Of a DNA stretch of 64,000 nucleotides, positions 36,799 to 45,543 are shown piece by piece. The number at the start of each line of letters is the position of its first letter. Position 1 is the stretch's first letter. The stretch spans positions 62,001 to 126,000 of the forward strand of contig NZ_JAFCLZ010000013.1 in the NCBI RefSeq assembly GCF_018130165.1. The letters are read 5' to 3'. Origin of the DNA: Bradyrhizobium sp. JYMT SZCCT0180 (GTDB lineage: Bacteria > Pseudomonadota > Alphaproteobacteria > Rhizobiales > Xanthobacteraceae). Made by a program: the position numbers and the translations under genes. The notes beneath the pieces are model-generated. The model worked only from the letters and a program-made list of their open reading frames with translations, had not been told where the DNA came from and made no database searches.

Positions 36799-37737
36799 TT
36801 AATTCTTGATCGCATAGAGCGGCGTTCTCACCGTCAGCTGATAGGACGGCTTCGGCGTCCAGGCAATTTGCGCGGTGACGCCGAACAGGCGGTTGTCGTC
36901 ATCGTCCATGCGGTCGAGATCGAGCCGTACGATCGGCTGGGTGAAGGCCGGGAACGGCGCGAGATTGAGAAGCTGCGCACCGCCGAACGATTGCACGCCG
37001 AAGCGGCCGGTCAGCTTCCAGTTGTTGTCCCACTGATAGTAGCCGCCGACATAGCCCATATAGCCGGGCTTCACTTCAGCGAAAATGGAATCGACGATGA
37101 TCTTTGTGTACTGCGCGCCGGCGAGCAGTCCCCGCGTTTCGTCCGGGTTCAGCGCGTAGCCGAATTCGAGGATCGTATTGTAGGAGGTCGTCGCCAATGG
37201 CGCGCCGGAAATCGATCGCGATGCGTTGCTTTGTATCGTCACCGTTGGAAACATGCCGCCGTTTTGCTGATAGAGGTCGGCCTGAAATCCGACCGTAAAA
37301 CCGTAGATATCGAACGACGACCAGGGCAGGCTGCCCGATTGGGACGAAGCGCCGGAGACGCCGCCATAGACCGACAGCCACTCGTTGACGTCAACCGTCA
37401 GGGGAATGTCGAGATTGATGCTTCGGCTGGCCGGCGAGGACAAGGTCCCGAGCGATGTCAGGTTCGACAAATTCGACAATAGTGGCGGCGGGCTGAAGCC
37501 GATCGAGAGCGTACCTGCCGGCAGGGTGGTGTAGATCGTTCGCAAGTCGAGATAGATGTTCGGCAATACCGGCTTCGGCTTGGCCGGCTCATCCTCGTCC
37601 TCGCCATTGTCCTTGCTGTTGTTCTGGCCGAACGCCAGCCCGGAGCAGCACAGCGACAGCAATATCCCGAGCGCCAGCCGCCGGCCGGTTCGCGCCGGCC
37701 GGGTGTGCGCAAATCTCGTTTTCAATCGAACTTGCAC
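36799..37737 (-). CDS. Exported outer-membrane beta-barrel-like protein
   Basis: 312 residues. The signal peptide is plausible (RRLALGILLSLCCSGLAFGQ, residues 19-38), followed by an acidic low-complexity linker (NGEDEDEPAKPKP). The rest alternates in short amphipathic strands such as WLSVYGGVSGAS and FTVGFQADLYQ and ends with an aromatic-rich strand, as in porin-like transporters. The family is not named here. The GTG at 37737 is the only reasonable start found. It may be the outer-membrane entry for the hydrophobic substrate of the nearby P450/BVMO enzymes, which is speculation. Confidence 0.65.
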   Translation of the reverse strand: MQVRLKTRFAHTRPARTGRRLALGILLSLCCSGLAFGQNNSKDNGEDEDEPAKPKPVLPNIYLDLRTIYTTLPAGTLSIGFSPPPLLSNLSNLTSLGTLSSPASRSINLDIPLTVDVNEWLSVYGGVSGASSQSGSLPWSSFDIYGFTVGFQADLYQQNGGMFPTVTIQSNASRSISGAPLATTSYNTILEFGYALNPDETRGLLAGAQYTKIIVDSIFAEVKPGYMGYVGGYYQWDNNWKLTGRFGVQSFGGAQLLNLAPFPAFTQPIVRLDLDRMDDDDNRLFGVTAQIAWTPKPSYQLTVRTPLYAIKN

Positions 37738-37825
37738 CGGCCCACTCGAACCCGCCAGCCGCTATCCGGCAACGGGCCGCATGGTAACGGATTTGCGGAC
37801 GCCGCACCATGATGGCCGCGCGAGG

Positions 37826-38464
37826 CTATCGGCCGTTCTTGTCCGCCGCCTTGATGGCCACCGCCAGCGCCAGCTTGGTCTGCTTGACGATATCTTCGAC
37901 CAGCTCTTCCCGGCTGACATTGGCAAGCTGGCCGGTGAGAAGTCCCTGTTCGGCCAGCATGACCACGCCGTGCAGCGCGGCCCAGATTTGCAGGGCGCTG
38001 CGTTCGCGCAGCAATCCCACCGCGGGCGCTTCGAGGGATTCCAGCAGCAGTTCGAAGGTTTCCATCGCGGCGACGTGCAGCTCGCTGCCCTTGGGTGCGC
38101 ATGCCATGATCCGTGAGGCGAACATCAGGCGGTAGACGCCGTTGCGGCGAAGACCGAAATCCAATGTGGCTTGCGCCAGGCGCGACAGCTTCGAGCGCCT
38201 GGAGGGTTTTCCGATCGACTCGCGCAGGATGGCGTTGAACTGGCGGAAGGCTTCGGCCGTTACCGCCGTGAGCAGGCTCTCGCGGTCGGCAAAATGCTTG
38301 TAGGGAGCCGGCTGCGAGACGCCGAGCCTCTTGGCCAGCGCACTGATGCTGATCGCTTCGGGGCCGCCGAGTTCCACTTCGCCGAGCGCGGCCTGAACCA
38401 GGGCATCGCGGAGATCCCCATGGTGGTAGGTGTTGAGCGCTTTACGTGCGGGGCGAGGCGGCAT
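37826..38464 (-). CDS. TetR/AcrR-family regulator (WHG domain type)
   Basis: 212 residues. The N-terminal helix-turn-helix includes ISISALAKRLGVSQPAPYKHFADRE, here split: ISALAKRLGVSQPAPYKHF. The C-terminal ligand domain carries LRRNGVYRLMFASRIM and IWAALHGVVMLAEQG, the WHG-like signature. It is divergent from the ferredoxin and P450 genes with 163 bases between, so it most likely represses them and itself. Inducers of such regulators are often hydrophobic compounds. Confidence 0.9.
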   Translation of the reverse strand: MPPRPARKALNTYHHGDLRDALVQAALGEVELGGPEAISISALAKRLGVSQPAPYKHFADRESLLTAVTAEAFRQFNAILRESIGKPSRRSKLSRLAQATLDFGLRRNGVYRLMFASRIMACAPKGSELHVAAMETFELLLESLEAPAVGLLRERSALQIWAALHGVVMLAEQGLLTGQLANVSREELVEDIVKQTKLALAVAIKAADKNGR

Positions 38465-38478
38465 TCAGTGCAATGATC

Positions 38479-38533
38479 TATAACTTTCCGCTTGACAGCA
38501 CAATCGCGACGATAATGTAATAGGATATAACTT
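38479..38533. promoter_or_regulatory. TetR/ferredoxin divergent promoter with repeated TATAACTT
   Basis: TATAACTT occurs at 38479-38486 and 38526-38533, 47 bases apart. Between them is TTGACA (38492-38497) with TGTAAT 18 bases on (38516-38521), a usable sigma-70-like promoter for the P450 operon. Operator function of the repeats is inferred. Confidence 0.4.
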
Positions 38534-38627
38534 GAAGAGGCGGACCGGCCGCGGCTGGCAGCGCCCACATCAACATGAGGAAATGCGACGCGCTGGTTGA
38601 GCGCGCGCGGCTTGAAGGAGCGCTCGC

Positions 38628-38837
38628 ATGTCGGGAAAGCTGAAGATCCGCGTCGACCAGGACAAATGTCAGGGACACGCACGCTGCAAGTCGCTGGCGC
38701 CGGAACTGTTCGAGCTCGACGAATTCGGCAATGCCCATGAAGTCGGCGACGGTTCGGTCCCTGCTGGCATGGAAGACAAGGCCTGGCTCGCCCAGACCAA
38801 CTGCCCCGAAATCGCGATCGAAGTGCAGGAAGAATAG
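38628..38837 (+). CDS. [3Fe-4S] ferredoxin, P450 partner
   Basis: 69 residues. The cluster ligands are Cys14 and Cys20 in CQGHARC, where histidine replaces the second cysteine of a four-cysteine motif, and a third cysteine in NCPEIAI near residue 59. That pattern gives a [3Fe-4S] cluster and is typical of ferredoxins that feed bacterial cytochromes P450. It precedes the P450 gene by 65 bases in the same direction. No ferredoxin reductase gene is seen in the window. Confidence 0.93.
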   Translation: MSGKLKIRVDQDKCQGHARCKSLAPELFELDEFGNAHEVGDGSVPAGMEDKAWLAQTNCPEIAIEVQEE

Positions 38838-38902
38838 GGGCGACAGTCCGGTCCTGAAATCAAGCTCGTCCTGAACGAACCTAAGCAAAAGGAATTTGCG
38901 CG

Positions 38903-40126
38903 ATGTCCGATTCCGTCAGCATGATGCCCGAACATCCTCCGGTCACCGACTGGGTCAACGATTTCGATCATACCGACCCGCGCTGGACCGAGAATCCGTT
39001 TCCGATCTGGGACGAGCTGCGCAACGAATGCCCTGTCGTGCACACCAAGCGTTTCCTCGGTTGCTATCTGCCGACCACCTATCAGGCGGTGAAGGAGATC
39101 GCCTACGACACTGAGCATTTCTCCTCGCGGCGCGTCATCGTACGCGACGTGCGGCCTGAAGTGCAGCGCAACGCCGCGCCTCCGATCACGTCAGATCCGC
39201 CCGAGCACAAGCCCGCCAAGCAGTTGCTGCTTCCGCCGTTCACGCCGGACGCGATGACGAAGCTGGAGCCGCGGGTCCGCGCCATCTGCAACGAGCTGAT
39301 CGACGAATTCATCGAAGACGGCCAATGCGACGCCGCGGCGCGCTACACCAAGCATGTTCCGGTGCGCGCGATCGCGCACATGCTCGGCATTCCCGAGAAG
39401 GATGGCGATCTGTTCGTCAAGTGGATCCACATGATCCTCGAGCTCAGCATCAAGAACGAGAGCATGCTGGTGCAAGCGGTGCAGGAGATGAGCGCCTATT
39501 TCGCCGGCCATATCGAGCATCGCAAGACGCATCCGACCGACGATCTGATCTCGACGCTGATGAAAGCCAAGGACAAGGACGGCAATCCGCTGGAAGATTC
39601 CCAGGTGCTGGGTTCGCTGCGGCTGCTGCTGATTGCCGGCATCGACACCACCTGGAGCGCGATCGGCTCCTCGCTGTGGCATCTGGCGAATACGCCCGCG
39701 GACCGCGACCGCCTGATCGCGGAGCCGGAATTGATGCCGAGCGCGATCGAGGAGTTTCTGCGGGCCTATTCGCCGGTGACGATGGCGCGCGAAGTGATGA
39801 AGGAAACCACCATCAGCGGCTGCCCGGTCAAGCCGGGCAACATGGTGCTGCTGTCGTTCCCGGCGGCCAACCGCGACCCCGCGATGTTCCCCGACGCCGA
39901 CAAGGTGGTGATCGACCGCAAGGAGAATCGCCATGCCGCGTTTGGTCTTGGCATTCACCGCTGCGTCGGCTCCAACCTCGCCCGCATGGAAATGACGGTC
40001 GCGATCGAGGAATGGCTGAAGCGGATTCCGGACTTCAAGCTTGATCCTGCCGGCAAGGTTACCTGGTCGGAAGGCACGGTGCGTGGCCCGCGCCAGCTTC
40101 CGGTGCTGTTCGGCAAGAAGAACTGA
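38903..40126 (+). CDS. Cytochrome P450
   Basis: 407 residues, soluble bacterial class. The I-helix oxygen motif is LIAGIDTTWSAIG near residue 245, the K-helix ExxR is EEFLRAYSPVT near 285, and the heme-cysteine loop is FGLGIHRCVGSNLAR near 350. It hydroxylates an organic substrate with electrons from the ferredoxin encoded just upstream. The neighbouring SDR and Baeyer-Villiger genes suggest a cyclic or terpenoid substrate. The CYP family cannot be fixed by eye. Confidence 0.95.
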   Translation: MSDSVSMMPEHPPVTDWVNDFDHTDPRWTENPFPIWDELRNECPVVHTKRFLGCYLPTTYQAVKEIAYDTEHFSSRRVIVRDVRPEVQRNAAPPITSDPPEHKPAKQLLLPPFTPDAMTKLEPRVRAICNELIDEFIEDGQCDAAARYTKHVPVRAIAHMLGIPEKDGDLFVKWIHMILELSIKNESMLVQAVQEMSAYFAGHIEHRKTHPTDDLISTLMKAKDKDGNPLEDSQVLGSLRLLLIAGIDTTWSAIGSSLWHLANTPADRDRLIAEPELMPSAIEEFLRAYSPVTMAREVMKETTISGCPVKPGNMVLLSFPAANRDPAMFPDADKVVIDRKENRHAAFGLGIHRCVGSNLARMEMTVAIEEWLKRIPDFKLDPAGKVTWSEGTVRGPRQLPVLFGKKN

Positions 40127-40176
40127 GCATGGTTGGGGCGCGGCGCGCCGGCAATTTCGGCCGGATCGCCGCGCGT

Positions 40177-41145
40177 TCACTTGATCTCGATCTTGGCTTC
40201 TCTGGCGACCACCTTCCAGGCCTCGATGTCGCGTACGTTGATGTCGCGCTGCCGGTCTCCGGGAATGAAGTCCGCGGTGACGCCGAGCGCGAGCAGCCTT
40301 TCGGTCATGTCCGCTTCGGCGATCGATTCCTGCAGTGCTGCTGAAAGCTTCTTCGCGGCGATGTCGGGAATGCCTGCGGGCGCGTACATGACCCAGGACA
40401 GGCTGCGCTCAAAATCGATCCCCTGGTCCTTGTAGGTTGCGACTTCAGGCAGGCTTGGCGAGCGATCCCCGCATGTGCCCAGCGCCTTTACTTTTCCATC
40501 CTTCACCAGCGGCGTCGCTGTGGCCATATCCAGCGTGCCGAGCGAGATGTGGCCGCCGATCAGATCGTTGGCAATCTTGGACGCGCCGCTGAACGGCACG
40601 TGTTCGAGTTTGATGCCGGCCTTCTGCGACAGGATCTCCGCGCAGAAATGCCCGGTCGAGCCGACGCCCCAGGATCCGTACTGGATCTGATCGCCCTTTT
40701 TCGCCATCGCGATCAGGCCGCGCAGGTCGCTCGCCGGAAAATCCTTCGAGGCCACCATCAGGATCGCCGACGTTCCGATGCGGCCGATCACTGCGAAATC
40801 CTTGATCGGATCATAGGGCAGGCTCGCATAGGACGCCGGCGCAAGCACATGCGTGGTCATGCCGCCGATCATGATGGTGTAGCCGTCCGCCGGCGAGGTC
40901 GCGACCATCTGCGTGCCGATGGTGCCGGCCGCGCCGGTGCGGTTTTCGACGAAGATGGTTTGTCCGAGGCGCTTGCCCATCTTGTCCGCCAGCAGGCGGC
41001 CGATCACGTCGCCGCCACCGCCGGCCGCGTACGGCAACAGCATTTTTATTTTTCTGGAGGGGTAGTCCGCCGCATCCTGCGCCCGTACCGAACAGGTGGC
41101 CAGGACGAGCATTAGCAACGTCAGCAACGTCGTGCGGTACTTCAT
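40177..41145 (-). CDS. Tripartite tricarboxylate transporter substrate-binding protein (TctC/Bug)
   Basis: 322 residues of the Bug/TctC periplasmic binding family. A signal peptide (TTLLTLLMLVLATCSVRAQD, about residues 5-24) precedes YPSRKIKMLLPYAAGGGGD. FVENRTGAAGTIGTQMVA near residue 75 is the family carboxylate-binding signature. The ATG at 41145 is seven bases after AAGGGAG; TTG 41151 is less likely. No tctA/tctB membrane genes are nearby, so it may work with a distant transporter or as a sensor. It is convergent with the P450 gene and downstream of the LacI gene. Confidence 0.92.
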   Translation of the reverse strand: MKYRTTLLTLLMLVLATCSVRAQDAADYPSRKIKMLLPYAAGGGGDVIGRLLADKMGKRLGQTIFVENRTGAAGTIGTQMVATSPADGYTIMIGGMTTHVLAPASYASLPYDPIKDFAVIGRIGTSAILMVASKDFPASDLRGLIAMAKKGDQIQYGSWGVGSTGHFCAEILSQKAGIKLEHVPFSGASKIANDLIGGHISLGTLDMATATPLVKDGKVKALGTCGDRSPSLPEVATYKDQGIDFERSLSWVMYAPAGIPDIAAKKLSAALQESIAEADMTERLLALGVTADFIPGDRQRDINVRDIEAWKVVAREAKIEIK

Positions 41146-41232
41146 ACGCAACTCCCTTGGGTTTCCCGGTATTTGTTTTTTTGTTGGTGGTCGTCAAACT
41201 GGGCAGATCGGCAGGGCAGGCAATTCCTCTAA

Positions 41233-42273
41233 TCACTTGGCGCGCGGCTCGGCGCAGGAATGTCGAAGGATGAATCGGGTCGGCAGATAAATCGGCCTTG
41301 TGTCCTGGGCCTGATCGCCGTCGCGTATGCGCTCAAGCAGGGTTTTTGCGGCGATCCTGCCGATTTCGCTCAAGTCCCAGGTCAGCGTGCTGATTGCCGG
41401 CGTCGCGTGCCGGGCCAGATCCGTGTCGCCGATACACACGAGCGAGATGTCGCTCGGATAGCGAATGCCGTTGCTGGCGAGCGCGTCCATCACGCTGGCG
41501 AGCATGTGCGTTCCCAGCGTGATGATGGCGGTCGGTGGCGCTGGCCCTTGCAGCAACTGGCAGACGTCGCTGAAGGCGATGCCCGAGCCGTGCACCTGCG
41601 GGCGGACGAGATCGAGATCGACGTCAAGTCCGGCTTCGATATGCGCCTGCCGATATCCGGCTACCCGCTCGGTACTCGGCAGCACCGCCGCAGGCCCGGT
41701 CAGCAGCGCGATACGGCGATGGCCGAGGCCGATGAGATAGCGCGTCACCTCAAAGCCGCCGCCGCGATGATCGGCGCGCACCGACGGCGCGCCCGGCACC
41801 TCGCGGTCGATCCCGATACAGGGCAAATCGAGCGTAGCCAGCGCGCTTGTAAAATCCTTGTGGGTGTTGTCTCCGGCGAACAGCAGCAATCCATCCATCC
41901 GCCGCCGGCGCACCGCGGATATGAACGCGGTTTCGCGTTCCTCGGCGTGCCGGGTTGCGCCGAGCATCAGGACGTAGCCGGCGCGTTGCAATTCCTCTTC
42001 CGCGGCGTTGACCATCTCGCTGTAGAGCGGGTTGGAGATATCCGAGACCATGCAGCCGATCGTGTTGCTGGCGCGCGAGCGCAGCGCCTGCGCGGCGGAA
42101 TGTGGCTCGAACCCGAGACGGTCGACCACGCGCATGATCCGGGCGTGCAGTTCAGGACTCGTGTGCGGCTCGCGGTTCAACACCCGGCTGACGCTAGAGA
42201 CCGACACGCCGGCTTGCGCGGCGACATCGCGGATGGTCGGCCGAAGGAAGGAGGTCGGCTGGGTTCTGGCCAT
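41233..42273 (-). CDS. LacI-family regulator
   Basis: 346 residues. The N-terminal LacI helix-turn-helix TIRDVAAQAGVSVSSVSRVL is followed by the hinge helix region (SAAQALRSRASNTIG) and a type-1 periplasmic-binding-fold ligand domain. AGGA precedes ATG 42273; an upstream ATG at 42303 adds ten residues with no ribosome site. It is divergent from the SDR-BVMO genes, and a perfect LacI-type palindrome lies between them. The same strand carries the TctC-type gene downstream, which may share its control. Confidence 0.93.
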   Translation of the reverse strand: MARTQPTSFLRPTIRDVAAQAGVSVSSVSRVLNREPHTSPELHARIMRVVDRLGFEPHSAAQALRSRASNTIGCMVSDISNPLYSEMVNAAEEELQRAGYVLMLGATRHAEERETAFISAVRRRRMDGLLLFAGDNTHKDFTSALATLDLPCIGIDREVPGAPSVRADHRGGGFEVTRYLIGLGHRRIALLTGPAAVLPSTERVAGYRQAHIEAGLDVDLDLVRPQVHGSGIAFSDVCQLLQGPAPPTAIITLGTHMLASVMDALASNGIRYPSDISLVCIGDTDLARHATPAISTLTWDLSEIGRIAAKTLLERIRDGDQAQDTRPIYLPTRFILRHSCAEPRAK

Positions 42274-42393
42274 CGGTCCTGCTTGCCCGCTGTCTCGCCG
42301 CAAGTGCCCGGATTCGTTTGCATTCGAACCCCGGGGCAGCTCAATAATCAGCTTGTTCTGGAAACGTTATTTGAAACACTTTCCCTATTAATA

Positions 42394-42422
42394 TTGACAT
42401 CGTTGGAAACTTCAAGCTCAAT
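42394..42422 (+). promoter_or_regulatory. Probable promoter of the SDR-BVMO operon
   Basis: TTGACA at 42394-42399 is followed after 17 bases by the weak -10 candidate CTCAAT (42417-42422). The LacI-type palindrome begins three bases later, where a bound repressor would block transcription. The -10 match is poor, so confidence is limited. Confidence 0.4.
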
Positions 42423-42424
42423 CA

Positions 42425-42438
42425 TGGAAACGTTTCCA
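42425..42438. promoter_or_regulatory. LacI-type operator TGGAAACGTTTCCA
   Basis: A perfect 14-bp palindrome with the central CG typical of LacI/GalR-family operators. It lies between the divergent LacI regulator (start 42273) and SDR gene (start 42491). Partial copies (TGGAAACGTTATT at about 42358 and TTGGAAAC at about 42403) suggest further half sites. Confidence 0.75.
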
Positions 42439-42490
42439 AGAATAGCGCCCAGCCGGGCCTGGGAGGATTTGGCGTGAACGGGCTTAGCTC

Positions 42491-43288
42491 ATGAAACGGC
42501 GGGTCGAAGGCAAGGTCGCACTGGTGACCGGCGCCGCCAACGGGATCGGGCGGGGCGCGGTCCTCGTCCTGGCGCGCGAGGGCGCGAAGATCGTCGCGAC
42601 CGATCTGCAGGACGAGAACGGTGAGCGCCTGCTAAGCGAACTGCGATCGGCCGGATGCGAGGCGGAATATTTCCATCACGATGTGACCAGTGAGGAAGAC
42701 TGGCAGTCGGTGATATCAAAAACCAAGGCGCGGTTCGGCCGGCTCGACGTTCTCGTCAACAACGCCGGGATCGGCCTCTCCAGTCCGGTCGTCGACATGT
42801 CGCTTGCCGACTGGCGACGCCAGGTCGCCGTCAACCTCGATGGCGTCTTCCTCGGGGTCAAAACCGCGCTTCCGCTGATGCGCGCAGGTGGCGGCGGCAG
42901 CATCATCAATGTCTCCTCGATTGCGGGCATCAAGGCCTCGCCCAACGTGTCTGGCTATTGCGCGACCAAGGGCGGCGTTCGCCTGTTCACAAAGTCCGTC
43001 GCGCTGGAATGCGCCGCCGCCAAGGACGGGGTGCGGGTCAACTCGCTTCACCCCGGCATCACCGAAACCGCGATCTGGGACACGCTGATCGGCACCGCCG
43101 AGGAGGGTTCGAATTCAGGGCCGCCGCGCGGCGCGACCCTGGACAAGCTGACCGAACGCGCGGTGCCGCTCGGCTTCAAGGCGATGCCGGAAGATATTGC
43201 CAATGGCATTCTGTGGCTCGCCAGCGACGAGAGCCGCTACGTCACGGGCACCGAGCTTGTGATCGACGGCGGCCGTTCGATCGGCTGA
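42491..43288 (+). CDS. SDR-family oxidoreductase
   Basis: 265 residues, classical SDR. The cofactor motif TGAANGIGRGAV is near residue 13, NNAG near 88, the catalytic serine in NVSSIAGI near 140, and YCATKGG near 155. The C-terminal VTGTELVIDGGRS is the usual ending. It is the first gene of the LacI-controlled run, 13 bases before the Baeyer-Villiger monooxygenase. The natural reaction here would be alcohol to ketone, giving the substrate for that enzyme. The ribosome site before ATG 42491 is weak; GGGAGG lies 22 bases earlier before an unrelated GTG. Confidence 0.92.
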   Translation: MKRRVEGKVALVTGAANGIGRGAVLVLAREGAKIVATDLQDENGERLLSELRSAGCEAEYFHHDVTSEEDWQSVISKTKARFGRLDVLVNNAGIGLSSPVVDMSLADWRRQVAVNLDGVFLGVKTALPLMRAGGGGSIINVSSIAGIKASPNVSGYCATKGGVRLFTKSVALECAAAKDGVRVNSLHPGITETAIWDTLIGTAEEGSNSGPPRGATLDKLTERAVPLGFKAMPEDIANGILWLASDESRYVTGTELVIDGGRSIG

Positions 43289-43301
43289 CGGGGAGCAGAC
43301 C

Positions 43302-44939
43302 ATGGCAACTCAGGCGAACAAGCGAGACACAGGGGATCGCGCCGAACGCGCGGCGGTCGAAGGCGATTATGACGCGGTCGTGGTCGGTGCTGGTTTTGGC
43401 GGTCTCTATGCGCTGCACCGGCTGCGCGAGAAGGGCCTGTCCGTGATCGGCTTCGAGGCCGCCCCCGAAGTCGGCGGCACCTGGTACTGGAACCGCTATC
43501 CCGGCGTGCGCTGCGACGTCCCGAGCCTCTATTACTCCTACACATGGTCGGAGGAGTTGCGGCGGGAGTGGCGCTGGTCGGAGAAATACGCGGCACGGCG
43601 CGAGATTCTGGACTACGCCAAATTCGTCGCCGATCGCTTCCAACTGCGCGACCTGCTGCGGTTTCAGACCCGCGTCGTTTCAGCATCCTTCGATGAAGCC
43701 GGCGGACGCTGGCTGGTGCGGACCGATCGCGGCGACCAGATCCGCGCCCGCTTCTGCATCATGGCGACTGGTGCACTCTCGGTGCCGAACAGCCCGAAGA
43801 CGCCGGGACTGGAGAGTTTTCGCGGCCCGATCTACCACACCGCCCGCTGGCCGGAACAGGAGGTCGACTTCTCTGGTCTGCGCGTCGGCGTCGTCGGCAC
43901 GGGGTCATCGGGCGTGCAGGCGATTCCGCTGATCGCGGAAGCCGCCAAACACGTCGTGGTGTTCCAGCGCACACCGAATTTCTCGGTGCCCGCGCGCAAC
44001 CGCGCGCTTGGGGACGAGGACTTCGAGCAGTTCGATGCGGCCTTTCCGGCCTACTGCGAGAGCCTCGCAAGTCCGAATGCCGGCCGCGTAAACTCTTCCG
44101 CGTTCGAGGCGCCGATACCCTCGCGCGACGAACAATGGCGTCGCTATGAGGAGCTCTGGCAGGAAGGTGGCGGCGGGTTTTTGCTGTCGTTCCCGAATCT
44201 CCTGACCCATGAGGCCGTCAATGACGTCGCCTGCGATTTCGTGCGCGAGAAGATCCGCCAGATCGTCAAGAATCCCAAAACCGCCGCGGCGCTGAGCCCC
44301 TCGGGATATCCATTGGGCGTCAAGCGCATCTGCGTCGATACGAATTATTACGAGACCTTCAACCGCGACAATGTCGAACTGGTGAATCTCAAGGAAGAGC
44401 CGCTCGAGGCGCTGACGGCCGACGGCGTCAAAACCTCGGCGCGCCAGTTCGATCTGGACGCGCTGGTGTTCGCGACCGGCTTTGACGCCATCACCGGGGC
44501 GCTGTTCGCGATGGACATTCGCGGACGAAAAGAGCTTCGTCTGCAGGACGCCTGGGCCGAGGGACCGCGCGCCTATCTTGGCATCGCGGTGGCTGACTTC
44601 CCCAACCTGTTCATCATCACCGGTCCCGGCAGCCCGTCGGTGATCGGCAACATGATCAACGCCTGCGAACAGCATGTCGACTGGCTGACCGACTGCATCG
44701 ACCATATGCGCGCGCAGGATTTTCGGATCATCGAGCCCGATCCCGTAGCCGAGCGCGCCTGGATGGCGCATGTCGCCGAGATGGCCGAACGCACGTTGTT
44801 TCCGAAAGCGGACTCCTGGTATCTCGGCGCGAACATCGCCGGAAAACCGCGCGTCTTCATGCCCTATGTCGGGGAAGGCTACCGGCACCGCTGCGCCCAG
44901 ATCGCCGCGCGCGGATATGAAGGTTTTCACCTGACCTGA
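43302..44939 (+). CDS. Flavin monooxygenase, Baeyer-Villiger type
   Basis: 545 residues, FAD- and NADPH-binding. The first Rossmann motif is VVVGAGFGGLYAL near residue 28, the BVMO fingerprint FRGPIYHTARWP lies near 168, and the second Rossmann motif VVGTGSSGVQAIP near 190. These enzymes insert an oxygen beside a ketone to make an ester or lactone. GGGGAGCAG precedes the ATG. Together with the upstream SDR and the P450 nearby, the order hydroxylation, oxidation, lactonisation is suggested. Ketone specificity is unknown. Confidence 0.93.
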   Translation: MATQANKRDTGDRAERAAVEGDYDAVVVGAGFGGLYALHRLREKGLSVIGFEAAPEVGGTWYWNRYPGVRCDVPSLYYSYTWSEELRREWRWSEKYAARREILDYAKFVADRFQLRDLLRFQTRVVSASFDEAGGRWLVRTDRGDQIRARFCIMATGALSVPNSPKTPGLESFRGPIYHTARWPEQEVDFSGLRVGVVGTGSSGVQAIPLIAEAAKHVVVFQRTPNFSVPARNRALGDEDFEQFDAAFPAYCESLASPNAGRVNSSAFEAPIPSRDEQWRRYEELWQEGGGGFLLSFPNLLTHEAVNDVACDFVREKIRQIVKNPKTAAALSPSGYPLGVKRICVDTNYYETFNRDNVELVNLKEEPLEALTADGVKTSARQFDLDALVFATGFDAITGALFAMDIRGRKELRLQDAWAEGPRAYLGIAVADFPNLFIITGPGSPSVIGNMINACEQHVDWLTDCIDHMRAQDFRIIEPDPVAERAWMAHVAEMAERTLFPKADSWYLGANIAGKPRVFMPYVGEGYRHRCAQIAARGYEGFHLT

Positions 44940-45005
44940 AGTGCGGAAGCGGAAGCCACATCAGGCGCAACAGGCGGGCGAATGCCGCCGACAACGGAGG
45001 GTAAC

Positions 45006-45539
45006 ATGAGCCGCATTTTTGGCGCCGTCTGTCAGAACGGATATGTCGTGCGCGACATCCGCGCCGCGATGGATCACTGGATCAACGTGATGGGCGTCGG
45101 GCCTTGGTTCTACATCGAGCGGGTCAAGACCGATTGGTTCCGCCATCGCGGTGTGGACTCCGCGATGGAAATGAGCGTCGCGATCGCCAATTCCGGCGAT
45201 CTTCAGATCGAGCTGATCCAGCAACGGAATGACGCGCCTTCGATGTACAAGGAGTTCCTGGATTCCGGCCGCGAAGGCATGCAGCACATGTCGTACTGGA
45301 GCCGGGACTATCAGGGCCTCTACGACCGCGCGCTGTCGCTGGGCTACAAGGTAGGGCACGAAGGCCAGATCGGCGGCGAGCAGGGCCGCTTCTGCTATTT
45401 CGATACGCAAACCCATCCCGGCACCATCGTCGAGATATCCGACATCAGCGGCGGCAAGGGCCGCTTCTTCGAGCGTGTCAAACAGGCATCGATCGGCTGG
45501 GATGGTTCCGATCCGATCCGCGAAGTCAGGGCGCGCTAA
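45006..45539 (+). CDS. VOC/glyoxalase-family protein
   Basis: 177 residues with the glyoxalase/bleomycin-resistance/dioxygenase fold. The opening NGYVVRDIRAAMDHWINVMG and the HPGTIVEISDISGG ending are typical of the VOC group annotated near catabolic genes. GGAGGG precedes ATG 45006. The fold can host dioxygenases, isomerases, epimerases or lyases, so the reaction is open. It is in line with the SDR and BVMO genes and probably acts on a later intermediate. Confidence 0.88.
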   Translation: MSRIFGAVCQNGYVVRDIRAAMDHWINVMGVGPWFYIERVKTDWFRHRGVDSAMEMSVAIANSGDLQIELIQQRNDAPSMYKEFLDSGREGMQHMSYWSRDYQGLYDRALSLGYKVGHEGQIGGEQGRFCYFDTQTHPGTIVEISDISGGKGRFFERVKQASIGWDGSDPIREVRAR

Positions 45540-45543
45540 GTCC

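Noticed and set aside
42474..42494. Mini-frame GTG AAC GGG CTT AGC TCA TGA before the SDR
   Set aside because: It has a good GGGAGG site and its TGA overlaps the SDR ATG, but six codons with no attenuation features is most likely chance.
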